Below are positions 8,083 to 16,115 of a stretch of 64,000 nucleotides of DNA, one piece after another. Origin of the DNA: Neorhodopirellula pilleata. GTDB lineage: Bacteria; Planctomycetota; Planctomycetia; Pirellulales; Pirellulaceae. A program made the translations under genes and the position numbers. The DNA lies in assembly GCF_007859915.1 (NCBI RefSeq), contig NZ_SJPM01000007.1:251147-315146 (forward strand), read 5' to 3'. Each line of letters starts with the position of its first letter. The stretch's first letter is position 1. Under the pieces are notes generated by a model. It saw nothing but the letters and a program-made list of their open reading frames with translations, searched no databases and had not been told where the DNA came from.

Positions 8083-10649
8083 AGGTCGTCCTCGCCGAGA
8101 AACCGTCTGTCGCTCGCGATTTGGCTGCGTTCCTCAAGGCCCGAACGCGAAATGATGGCTATCTCGAAGGACAAGGTTACCAGATCACTTGGGCATTCGG
8201 TCATTTGGTCGAATTGCAGGAACCGGGTGATTATGATCCGACCCTGAAACGATGGACGCTCGAATCACTGCCTTTCATTCCCGATGAATTTCGCCTGCGA
8301 CTGCGCGGCGACGACGGAGCGAAAAAGCAGTTTGCGATCGTCAAACGCCTTTTCAAAGCGGCCGATTCCATCATCTGTGCGACCGACGCCGGGCGTGAAG
8401 GCGAACTGATCTTTCGGTACATCCTTTCGTTATCCGGTTGCACCGGCAAATCAGTTCAACGCTTATGGCTCAGTTCGTTGACGCCCTCCGCGATCGCCTC
8501 CGCCTTCGCATCGATGCGCCCGATTTCGCAGTACGATCATCTTTTCGCCGCCGCCCAGTGCCGCAGCCAAGCTGATTGGATCGTCGGACTCAACGCGACA
8601 CGCCATTACACTCTTTGCTATCGAATCAACAACCGTGGCCGAGACGATACCTCGCCAAGTTCGAGATCGAAGGGGCGGGGCGGGACGGGACTGTTGTGGA
8701 GCCTAGGTCGGGTGCAGACACCCGTGCTCGCCATGATCGTCCGACGTGACGACGAGATCCGCACGTTCGTACCGCAATCATTTTGGGAATTAAAGACGGT
8801 TTACCGCGATGTTACCTTTCTTTACACCGGAGACCGATTCGATCAAGCCGGTGAAGCGGAGCAACTCGCACGCAAAGCCGCCGAACATTGGATCGTTATC
8901 CAGAAGATCCAGAGTCACAACGAAAAGTCTCAACCGCCTCAGCTATACGATTTGACCGAACTCCAACGGGACATCAACCGGCGATTCGGGTTTTCCGCCG
9001 CCGATACATTGGCCGCCGCTCAGTCGCTTTACGAGGCCAAGTTAATCACCTACCCACGAACCGACTCGCGGTATCTGACGAAGGACATGCGAAAGGAAGT
9101 GCCCAAGACGTTCGAACAACTTCGGACATTGCGTCCCAAGGAGATTGGAAAACTCAAGTTGAATGCCTTGCCGTTCTCGAGCCGAATCGTTAACGACGCC
9201 AAGATCACCGATCACCACGCTATTATCCCCACCGGCAATTCTCCCGGCGGGCTGAGCGATCGGCAACAAAAGGTCTATGACGCGATCCTGACCCGATTCA
9301 TTGCGGCGTTCTATCCTGAATGCCAAAAGGAAATCACGACCGTCGATGCGGTCGCCGGCGAGATTCCGTTCCGTGCCCGAGGCGTGCGTGTCGTGGTCGC
9401 CGGATGGACCGAACTGTACCCTCCAACGGCGAAAGCACGCCCAAAGGCGACGGACCTCCGAAAGCCGACGGCGGGCGATGACGGCGAGTCGCAATCACTT
9501 CCCGAATTCAAGTCGAACGAGACCGGTCCGCATCAACCACACGTCAAGTCCGGGCAGACCACCCCGCCGAAACACTTCACCGAGAACACGCTGCTCGGAG
9601 CGATGGACACCGCTGGTAAATTGATCGGCAAACGGGACGACGAAGCCGAACTGCGCGAAGCACTCCGCGATAAAGGCTTGGGCACGCCTGCGACGCGCGC
9701 CGCGACGATCGAAACTCTGTTGCAACGACAATATATCCGCCGCGAGAAGAAGAACATCGTGGCCAGCGATCTGGGACGCTACCTGATCGCGATCGTTCGT
9801 GACCGCAACCTGACATCGCCGGAACTCACCGGACAATGGGAAGCCAAACTAAAGCAGGTCGAGGCGGGAAAACATTCGGCCAAGGTCTTCATGCAAGAGA
9901 TCGCTCAGTACACTCGCGAGATTGTAAACTCACACGAGAACGATCGACTAGATCATGAAACGTACGGCCCTTGTCCACGATGTGGTAAACGAGTCGTCAA
10001 AGGCAATCGAGCGTTCGGCTGTTCAGCTTGGAGAGACGGCTGTTCGTTTGTGTTGGAGCCGGACTATCGTGGCTACCATCTCTCCACCGAACAACTGCGG
10101 CAACTTCTGCAATGGGGCGCGATCAACGTGCCGATCCGACTCGACGGCGGCGATCCCTGCTTGTTGAGTCTGTCGCCCACCGGGGCGGTCGTCGAAATCC
10201 CACTTCCCAAAGGCGACGAACAAAATCGCACCGAATCAGGTGTTAAAGATCAAAAATCTGGGACCCATTCCGGCTCGAGAAATTCTTCTCAGTCGAAGCT
10301 ATCGCCTCCCGCAAACTCATCGCCTCGCGCAAAGCCATCGCCTCGCGCAAAACCATCGCCCCCGAAAACCGAACTCGCCGTGTCCGACGCGGGCGAGTTT
10401 GGCCTTTGCCCGTTGTGTCGCAGCTCTGTGATCGAAACCGCGAAAGCGTTCAGCTGTAGCCGGTGGCGTGAAGGCTGTGGCTTGACGATTTGGAAAACGA
10501 TCTCCGGCAAGAAAATCAGCCCCGCGACAGCCAGGAAGTTACTTCAAACCGGACAGACCGCCAAACTGAAAGGTTTCAAGTCAAAGTCTGGAAAGAAGTT
10601 CGACGCAAAACTGAAACTGGTTGACGGGAAGGTGGAGTTCGAGTTCTAA
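8079..10649 (+). CDS. topB: DNA topoisomerase III (type IA) with two C-terminal zinc-finger-like domains
   Basis: This 856-residue type IA topoisomerase breaks and rejoins one DNA strand to relax or decatenate DNA. The GTG start at 8079 overlaps the upstream stop by 4 bp. A TOPRIM domain is seen at the N-terminus (VVLAEKPSVARDL, then CATDAGREGELIFRY near residue 105). The active-site tyrosine is Tyr325 in LITYPRTDSRYL. A second conserved segment, GLGTPATRAATIETL, lies near 530. After the core come a zinc-ribbon-like module (CPRCGKRVVKGNRAFGCS, about 630) and a related one (CPLCRSSVIETAKAFSCS, about 775). They are joined by a Ser/Pro/Ala/Lys linker whose DNA is a short tandem repeat near 10310-10370. 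TopB fits better than TopA because of the length, the SLTPSAIASAF segment and the lack of the TopA four-zinc tail. Confidence 0.92.
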   Translation: MKVVLAEKPSVARDLAAFLKARTRNDGYLEGQGYQITWAFGHLVELQEPGDYDPTLKRWTLESLPFIPDEFRLRLRGDDGAKKQFAIVKRLFKAADSIICATDAGREGELIFRYILSLSGCTGKSVQRLWLSSLTPSAIASAFASMRPISQYDHLFAAAQCRSQADWIVGLNATRHYTLCYRINNRGRDDTSPSSRSKGRGGTGLLWSLGRVQTPVLAMIVRRDDEIRTFVPQSFWELKTVYRDVTFLYTGDRFDQAGEAEQLARKAAEHWIVIQKIQSHNEKSQPPQLYDLTELQRDINRRFGFSAADTLAAAQSLYEAKLITYPRTDSRYLTKDMRKEVPKTFEQLRTLRPKEIGKLKLNALPFSSRIVNDAKITDHHAIIPTGNSPGGLSDRQQKVYDAILTRFIAAFYPECQKEITTVDAVAGEIPFRARGVRVVVAGWTELYPPTAKARPKATDLRKPTAGDDGESQSLPEFKSNETGPHQPHVKSGQTTPPKHFTENTLLGAMDTAGKLIGKRDDEAELREALRDKGLGTPATRAATIETLLQRQYIRREKKNIVASDLGRYLIAIVRDRNLTSPELTGQWEAKLKQVEAGKHSAKVFMQEIAQYTREIVNSHENDRLDHETYGPCPRCGKRVVKGNRAFGCSAWRDGCSFVLEPDYRGYHLSTEQLRQLLQWGAINVPIRLDGGDPCLLSLSPTGAVVEIPLPKGDEQNRTESGVKDQKSGTHSGSRNSSQSKLSPPANSSPRAKPSPRAKPSPPKTELAVSDAGEFGLCPLCRSSVIETAKAFSCSRWREGCGLTIWKTISGKKISPATARKLLQTGQTAKLKGFKSKSGKKFDAKLKLVDGKVEFEF

Positions 10650-10694
10650 CACGGACAAGATCGTTGTCCCCTACACAAACCTTGTTGAATTGCT

Positions 10695-11591
10695 TTGGAT
10701 CAAATCGTTTTCTACGACCGCTACGCCGATCGAACCTGTGTCGAAAAAGTCTATGGTGACAAGGCTCTGCGATGGACTTACGGAACACTTGCCGGTCGAG
10801 TCTCGTTGAACACGGTCGTCAAGCGAGCGTTGTTCTCGCATTGGTATGGTTGGAAGATGGATCGCCCGAGCACGCGAACAAAGATCGCCCCATTCATCAG
10901 CGACTACGATCTTGATCCGAGCGAGTTCCAACGCGAGGTCGACGAGTTTGCTAACTTCAATGAGTTTTTCTATCGCAAGCTCAAGCCCGAAGCACGCCCG
11001 GTTGATTCTGATCCTGCGTCGATCGTCTTTCCCGCCGATGGACGTCATTTATGTGTTCCTGACTTATCGGCTTGCGATGGCTTGTTCGTCAAAGGCGAGA
11101 TGTTTGACTTAGCAACGTTGGTTGACGATCCGGCGCTTACCGAACAGTTTGCCGGAGGCAGTCTTCTGCTATCGCGGTTGTGTCCGGTTGATTATCACCG
11201 CTTTCATTTTCCCATCGCGGGTGTCCCCGGCTCAACTCGTCTGATCAATGGCCCACTCTTTTCAGTCAACCCGATCGCGCTGTGCCAAAACATCCATATT
11301 TTGTCGACCAATAAACGATGTCTTACCGAAGTTCAAACGGAGTCGCTCGGGATGGTGCTCGTGATGGAAATCGGCGCGACCTGTGTGGGCGGGATTTGCC
11401 AGACCTTTGCTGAAAATCATCCGGTCGAAAAAGGAAGTGAGAAAGGCTACTTTCGCTTCGGTGGTTCCTCGACGATCACGATCTTTCAACGAGGCCGAGT
11501 TCGGTTCGATCAAGATCTAGTCGACAACTCATCGATCCACCGCGAACTCTACGCACGCGTCGGAGACCGCATGGGTGCTCAAATGATCTGA
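10695..11591 (+). CDS. psd: Phosphatidylserine decarboxylase proenzyme
   Basis: This 298-residue pyruvoyl enzyme converts phosphatidylserine to phosphatidylethanolamine at the membrane. The start is TTG at 10695 (MDQIVFYDRY), and the next in-frame ATG (10857) would remove conserved sequence. Family hallmarks are FNEFFYRKLKPEARP, the catalytic segment LCPVDYHRFHFPIAG, and near the C-terminus GYFRFGGSSTITIF. The GGSS site is where the proenzyme self-cleaves to generate the pyruvoyl serine, replacing the LGST of the E. coli type. The length and GGSS match the soluble-looking type II class. It lies 45 bp after topB and could be cotranscribed. Together with the cls-like and Pcs-like genes downstream, it makes this area rich in phospholipid synthesis genes. 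Confidence 0.92.
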   Translation: MDQIVFYDRYADRTCVEKVYGDKALRWTYGTLAGRVSLNTVVKRALFSHWYGWKMDRPSTRTKIAPFISDYDLDPSEFQREVDEFANFNEFFYRKLKPEARPVDSDPASIVFPADGRHLCVPDLSACDGLFVKGEMFDLATLVDDPALTEQFAGGSLLLSRLCPVDYHRFHFPIAGVPGSTRLINGPLFSVNPIALCQNIHILSTNKRCLTEVQTESLGMVLVMEIGATCVGGICQTFAENHPVEKGSEKGYFRFGGSSTITIFQRGRVRFDQDLVDNSSIHRELYARVGDRMGAQMI

Positions 11592-11815
11592 CTGATGTCG
11601 TGACCAAAGGTCGGAAAGGCGAACAGTGTTGATCGGACATCCGACGCCGTCAAACCATGCCGGATCGCCATGGCAAACAGGTTAATCGTTTCCTCCGCGA
11701 CCGGTCCGAGCAGATGGGCGCCCAAGATTAGATCAGTCTGCGGATCGATCAGTATCTTGTAGGCGGCAAATGAGGGTCGGTCATCTTGTTGCAGTGTGAA
11801 GGTCACCTTCCTGGG
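11579..11815 (-). pseudogene. Remnant of a pyridine-nucleotide-disulfide oxidoreductase (C-terminal end only)
   Basis: The minus frame ending at 11579 encodes FAAYKILIDPQTDLILGAHL, then GPVAEETINLFAMAIRHGLT and a tail FAFPTFGHDISQII. This is the dimerisation domain that closes mercuric-reductase/lipoamide-dehydrogenase-like flavoproteins. The FAD and NAD(P) domains and the CxxxxC redox site, which should precede it, are absent. Instead the sequence upstream runs straight into the end of a quinone oxidoreductase-like gene in another frame, so most of the gene was deleted. The left limit is the natural stop and the right limit is approximate. It overlaps the psd 3' end by 13 bp, tail to tail. 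Confidence 0.75.
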
Positions 11816-12794
11816 ATACCACCACGACTTTGCCTCGATCAACACCGGACTCCACTCGTCGGTGGGCTTCGGCCAATCGTGACATCGGGAACCGGCTGTC
11901 AATCGTAATCGTCAATTGATCGCGTTGATAAAGGGATACGAGTTCGCGTAGATCGTCGGCTGAAGATTGTGCCAACATCACCGTTCCGGATTTTGATAAC
12001 GGCCACGTTAAGACCGTCATCAACATGCCTTTCACATCGGGTTCGGTTGAAACGTAACGACCGTGCGGCAGCAACACGTCTTTTGCGTCCCAGTAGCCCG
12101 ACTTACCGGCGGCGTCGAAGATGACATTCCATCGTTCATCGGATTGAATGAAATCCACTTTCTCGTAATCGTAAAAATGGTCCGCGCCGAGTGACCGGCA
12201 AAACGATTCATTGTCGCCACTGGCAACCGCGTCAACGTGACACCCGTAAGCCTTGGCGATCTGGACCGCGAACATGCCAACGCCGCCACTGGCACCGTTG
12301 ATCAAAACTCGGTCACCGCGTTTCATTCGCCCGTGATCCCGGAGCGACTGAAGGGCGGTTGACCCTGCCAGCGGGACGGCGGCGGCTTCTTAGAAAGACA
12401 TCTCGTTGGGAATTTTCGCGGTGGCATCTATCGCGCTTACCGCGAAGTCGGCCGATGCGCCACCACGACTGGAGTCCAAGAACGCCATCACTCGCTCGCT
12501 CACGGAGAATGGTGAATCTGCGGCGGCATCGGCGATGATCCCAGCCACGTCATAACCGGGAACTCTCGGGAAGCCACCCGGCAACAGTCCTTTCATCTCT
12601 CCATTTCGCAATCGATAGTCGATCGGATTGACGCTCGTCGCCTGGACATCGATTAAGACTTAACCAGGCAATCTGCGGGGAATCGGGACGCTGGCTTGGT
12701 GGATGACGTCGGCACTGCCGTAGTCGTCGAATACCATCGCATTCATGGTGGTCGAAGCAGTTCGGGACGATTGGGCTGGGGATTGAGTATTCAT
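11781..12794 (-). pseudogene. Quinone oxidoreductase/zinc-less alcohol dehydrogenase, broken by two in-frame stops
   Basis: One reading frame from ATG 12794 to 11781 (338 codons) encodes an MDR-family NADPH:quinone reductase. The segments are VFDDYGSADVIHQASVPIPR, VLIDVQATSVNPIDYRLRNG, VPGYDVAGIIADAA, and the cofactor-binding loop VLINGASGGVGMFAVQIAKA. The frame holds a TAA at 12660-12662 (between LPG and VLIDV) and another at 12390-12392 (between MSF and EAAAVPLAG). Both fall where family members normally have glutamate, so each is explained by a single GAA-to-TAA change. No frameshift is needed. The C-terminus then reads out of family sequence into the neighbouring disulfide-reductase remnant. 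The gene should be non-functional unless the stops are read through. Confidence 0.85.
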
Positions 12795-12909
12795 GATAGT
12801 GGCCCATGCAACTTGCAAGCCAATCGAGCATCATCCAGAAACGTTGGCATATCATCTGCGTCGGTTCAAGCGCGAACCCGCTGATTCGCCTTCGTTTATA
12901 CGCCGCCCC

Positions 12910-14166
12910 ATGATTTATCTCGTCGCTTATCTTTCGATGCTCATAGGCGCGATCTCGACGGTGATCGCGATTACCGCGATGCGGCGACGTGAAAAGCACA
13001 ATATCGGGAAGTTCGGTTGGTTGGTGCTCGTCCTACTCACGCCCCCAGTCGGGCTGATTCTGTTCGCGTTGTTCGGCGGACGGAAAATCTCTGCCGAACA
13101 CAAGCGTCGACAAACCGTTCAAGTCCCTGCTGGCCTTGGCAATTCGAAAGGGAATGAGAAGCGACACCGGCAACCCGACGGGGGCGATGGGGAGATCGCC
13201 GTCAAACGTGGAATACGAGCCCCCAGCACGAACAACACGCTGCGGTTCGTGACGACTCCCGAGACGATGTACCGCAGCCTGATTGACGTGATCAAGTCGG
13301 CACAAGAACGATTATTTGTGCAATCCTTCATTTTTGTCGACGATTCCCTAGGACGATTATCACGATTCGCGTATTCCAATTTTCGCAATCACCGCACGTT
13401 GGTAGTCGCCGACGGGAATCGAGCGATGCTCGGCGGGGCCAACTTTGTCGAATACGAAATGACCGAAACGCCCGCCCCTGAAACTTGGGTCGACTACCTG
13501 CTCGAGGTTCGCGGCGACGCGGCCCGCCAAGCCGAAGGCATGTTTTTATCGGATTGGGATTTTGTCACCGATGAGGGACTCGAGGCTTCCGACACCGAGA
13601 TCCCGAGAATTGATCCTGACGACCCGCACCATGCCAAGTTGCAACTATTGCCGGTCGGGGCAGACGGACCAGACGAATTACTCGACGACGTTTGGCTGAC
13701 CGCGATCAACCGGGCTCGCGAGCGGGTTTGGATCGCGACCCCGTACTTTGTTCCACCGCCGATGGCGATGAGATCGCTTGCCATGGCCGTGCGACGTGGC
13801 GTCGACGTGCGAGTTTTGTATCCCGACGAGTCGGATCTCGCCCCGGCTGATTTTGCTCGGTTTGATTACGTTCGTGATCTTCATCATTTGGGTGGCCGGA
13901 TGTTTCGGCTGCCGGAAAAAATGATTCACGCAAAGTTGTTGCTCGTCGACGACCGGGAGGCTTACGTTGGGTCGGCCAACTTCGACATGCGAAGCTTTTT
14001 CTTGAATTACGAAATGGTCCTTGGCGTTTTTACTCAACCCCGTATCGACGAGCTCGCGGATTGGTTCGAAGACTTGTCCGGAAAATGCATCGAAGGTTGC
14101 GTCCAAGAGACCGTCAAATGGCGGGTGCTCGGTGTCTTGATGCGAGTTTTTGGTGAAGAGCTCTGA
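12910..14166 (+). CDS. Cardiolipin-synthase-like phospholipase D protein with a shortened first domain
   Basis: With the ATG at 12910 the protein has 418 residues and starts with two membrane helices (YLVAYLSMLIGAISTVIAI and LVLVLLTPPVGLILFALFGG), as in cardiolipin synthases. An upstream ATG at 12793 would add an uncharacteristic tail and overlap the pseudogene. The second PLD site is intact: HAKLLLVDDREAYVGSANFD. The first site is altered, NHRTLVVADGNRAMLGGANF, with Arg replacing the Lys of HxK. Between QSFIFVDDSLGR and this motif the family normally has a strand-helix segment of roughly 40-60 residues, and here only a few residues connect them. Enzymes of this family join two phosphatidylglycerols (or PG and PE). 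Activity here is uncertain. The gene sits in a cluster with psd and a Pcs-like gene. Confidence 0.82.
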   Translation: MIYLVAYLSMLIGAISTVIAITAMRRREKHNIGKFGWLVLVLLTPPVGLILFALFGGRKISAEHKRRQTVQVPAGLGNSKGNEKRHRQPDGGDGEIAVKRGIRAPSTNNTLRFVTTPETMYRSLIDVIKSAQERLFVQSFIFVDDSLGRLSRFAYSNFRNHRTLVVADGNRAMLGGANFVEYEMTETPAPETWVDYLLEVRGDAARQAEGMFLSDWDFVTDEGLEASDTEIPRIDPDDPHHAKLQLLPVGADGPDELLDDVWLTAINRARERVWIATPYFVPPPMAMRSLAMAVRRGVDVRVLYPDESDLAPADFARFDYVRDLHHLGGRMFRLPEKMIHAKLLLVDDREAYVGSANFDMRSFFLNYEMVLGVFTQPRIDELADWFEDLSGKCIEGCVQETVKWRVLGVLMRVFGEEL

Positions 14167-14255
14167 TCAGATCCTCTTCTCATCAAACCGGCCGCGCATC
14201 GCTCAGCTTGGCTTGCAATCGACCACCTCTGCGGTCTGTCTGTAAACGGTTTGCT

Positions 14256-14628
14256 GCTAGTGCTTTGTCAAGATTCAATTCTAGGGTGAGCCGAACGCGC
14301 TAGCGGTTTGTTGATTTAGTCGCATACCGAACGACAACAATTAGCCGATGGGCGTTAGCCCCGGTTGGCGTCCAGTTAACCGCCGCTAACGCGGTACGGC
14401 TAATTAAATCAACAGCCCGCTAGCGTCGGGCGTCGAGCAATGCCCGCGGCTAGCGGGCTGTTGATTTAGTCCTCATCGAAACCCGAAGCGTGAGCGAGGG
14501 ATACATACAAAGGACTTAATGGTGATGAATCCCTCGCTCACGCTTCGGGTTACGATTAAATCAACACGCCGCTAGCGCCGTCGGCTCACTTCACTGACCC
14601 TAATTTTATATTTTGACAAAGCACTAGC
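14256..14628. mobile_element. 373-bp MITE-like element with 16-bp terminal inverted repeats and nested palindromes
   Basis: The ends are exact 16-bp inverted repeats: GCTAGTGCTTTGTCAA at 14256-14271 and its complement at 14613-14628, and similarity continues inward (GTGAGCCGA against TCGGCTCAC). The interior has no credible gene. It is built of palindromic units carrying TTGATTTAGT or ACTAAATCAA and GCTAGCG or GCTAACGC words, including one copy of the 149-bp repeat. A flanking target duplication is not clear. It resembles a non-autonomous miniature element, and I do not know the transposase family. It occupies most of the 646-bp gene-free stretch 14167-14812; the rest shows nothing I can name. 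Confidence 0.6.
14442..14590 (+). repeat. 149-bp palindromic repeat, copy 1
   Basis: The unit contains two arms, CCCGAAGCGTGAGCGAGGGA and its complement, around a spacer of about 26 bases, flanked by TTGATTTAGT and ATTAAATCAAC words. The whole 149 bp recurs in inverted orientation at 21593-21741 with a single visible mismatch (near 14458). It could fold into a long hairpin in either strand. Confidence 0.85.
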
Positions 14629-14812
14629 CGCAGGAGAGGTGGGTGGCCATGCAATGAGCCAATCACTGAACCAGCGTAGCTGAGTTAACAAACCTCTCTT
14701 CCTTATTGTTTTCCCATTGGCGCATTCTTTGCGTCAGTACTTGCCTGGTTCTCATCGACATGGACTCGAACGCCGTGTACGTATTCCATTTTTTCTAGAA
14801 AAGCAAATCATC

Positions 14813-15031
14813 GTGGGACAGAAGTTTCAAGTCAATCAATACGTGAAATGGAACTACGGCAATGGAACGGCCGAGGGGCAAATCAAAGAATCCTTCAAGC
14901 ATAAAGTCACGAAGGAAATTAAAGGCAACGAGGTTACTCGCAATGCCACCGACGATGATCCAGCCTATCTGATCGAACAAAGCGATGGCGACTTGGTTCT
15001 CAAAAGTGAGACCGAGCTACGCGACGCCTGA
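14813..15031 (+). CDS. DUF2945 (hypervirulence-associated TUDOR-like) small protein
   Basis: A 72-residue protein starting at GTG 14813 (MGQKFQVNQYVKWNYGNGTA) matches the DUF2945 pattern. That pattern has a VKWNYG motif, a GxIKE turn, a long basic stretch, ATDDDPAYLIEQSDG, and a C-terminal VLKSETELRDA. The frame is open further upstream to 14717, but that extension is unlike the family and lies in low-information sequence. Members are small SH3/Tudor-like barrels of unknown biochemical role, often near stress genes. Here dps and a PNPOx-like stress gene follow on the same strand, which suggests a stress-response unit. Confidence 0.75.
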   Translation: MGQKFQVNQYVKWNYGNGTAEGQIKESFKHKVTKEIKGNEVTRNATDDDPAYLIEQSDGDLVLKSETELRDA

Positions 15032-15104
15032 TGTCAAGAAAAGAACGAGAAGCAAACCTCGTTTATCACCCACTCAACCTACCTGCTTCTTTGGAGAACA
15101 CCTT

Positions 15105-15593
15105 ATGGCAACCGCCACTCAGTCTCAGTTCAAACGTGAAATCCTTGAAAACGGAGCCAACGAGAAGGTCACCGCAATTCTGCAAAAGAATTTGACCAAT
15201 TTCGTCGACTTGGCTTTGCTTCTCAAGCAAGCCCATTGGAATGTTATCGGGCAAAATTTCCGCAGTGTTCATTTGCAACTTGATGTGATCATCGCCACCG
15301 TTCGAGACGCCAGCGACGAGATCGCCGAACGGATGTCGGCATTGGGAATCTCTCCCGATGGCCGATCCTCCACGGTTGCGGAGTCGAGCGACCTGGCACC
15401 CTACCCGCACGATTTCCTTAAAGTTCCTGAGACGATCACCCGGGTTGCCGACGCGATGAAAATCGCCATTGATCAATTACGATCGGCCATTGAGAAGACC
15501 GGCGACTTGGATCCGGTGACCGAAGACCTGTTGATTGGCATCTCAGGTCCCATGGAAAAGCACCTGTGGATGGTCCAGGCTCAAGAAGAGTAG
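15105..15593 (+). CDS. dps: Dps-family ferritin-like DNA-protection protein
   Basis: The 162-residue product begins MATATQSQFKREIL after a TTGGAG ribosome-binding sequence at 15091-15096. The frame is open upstream to 14985 but without family sequence. Dps proteins assemble into a dodecameric shell that oxidises and stores iron with hydrogen peroxide, protecting DNA in the cytoplasm. The signature is visible: LLLKQAHWNVIGQNFRSVHL, then a run ending in RDASDEIAERMSALG, which carry the His, Asp and Glu ligands of the inter-subunit ferroxidase centre. The C-terminal KHLWMVQAQ is also conserved. It is followed 39 bp later by a PNPOx-like stress gene. Confidence 0.92.
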   Translation: MATATQSQFKREILENGANEKVTAILQKNLTNFVDLALLLKQAHWNVIGQNFRSVHLQLDVIIATVRDASDEIAERMSALGISPDGRSSTVAESSDLAPYPHDFLKVPETITRVADAMKIAIDQLRSAIEKTGDLDPVTEDLLIGISGPMEKHLWMVQAQEE

Positions 15594-15632
15594 TCCATTT
15601 CAACACGTCCTGCTATCAGCGAAAGACAACTA

Positions 15633-16112
15633 ATGAATACCGAAGAAAAACTGATCGATCTCGTTCATGATTTCGATACCGCGATGTTGGTTACAAAAAC
15701 GGATGATGGATTGCACGCGCGTCCGATGGCGGTGGCCCAAGCGACTGACGACGGGGAACTGTGGTTTGTCACCGACCGCCACTCGGGAAAGATTGCGGAC
15801 CTGATGCTTGACCGTGATGTCGCCATCACCATGCAAAGTTCGCGGAAGTTTGTCGCATTATCAGGCGAGTGCCGAGTGGTCGATGACCGCGCGAAGGTTA
15901 AGGAATTATGGCAGGAAGGTTGGAAGGTCTGGTTTCCCAACGGCCCCACCGATCCTTCGATTACACTCTTAAAGGTCGAGCCCAGCCGAGGTGAGTACTG
16001 GGACAATAGTGGCGTCGAGGGGCTGAAGTACTTGGTGAAAGCCGGTATGGCGTATCTTCAAGGGGATCGGGCCAGTACGGATGCATCCATTAACGCATCG
16101 GTATCGCTGTAG
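15633..16112 (+). CDS. Pyridoxamine-5'-phosphate-oxidase-like general stress protein
   Basis: The 159-residue protein has the split-barrel flavin-binding fold of the general stress protein 26/PNPOx-like family. Visible features are FDTAMLVTKTDDGLHARPMA at the N-terminus, DGELWFVTDRHSGKIADL, DVAITMQSSRKFVALSGECR, and a C-terminal ITLLKVEPSRGEYWDN. Related proteins bind FMN or FAD and respond to salt and oxidative stress. True pyridoxine oxidase activity is unlikely because the substrate-binding C-terminus is missing. It is the last gene of the DUF2945-dps-PNPOx run and is convergent with the AI-2E gene, with only 3 bp between the two stops. Confidence 0.83.
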   Translation: MNTEEKLIDLVHDFDTAMLVTKTDDGLHARPMAVAQATDDGELWFVTDRHSGKIADLMLDRDVAITMQSSRKFVALSGECRVVDDRAKVKELWQEGWKVWFPNGPTDPSITLLKVEPSRGEYWDNSGVEGLKYLVKAGMAYLQGDRASTDASINASVSL

Positions 16113-16115
16113 CCT

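Noticed and set aside
12793..12909. Upstream extension of the cls-like protein to ATG 12793
   Set aside because: The extra 39 residues lack family sequence and overlap the start of the divergent pseudogene, while ATG 12910 begins at the expected membrane helix.
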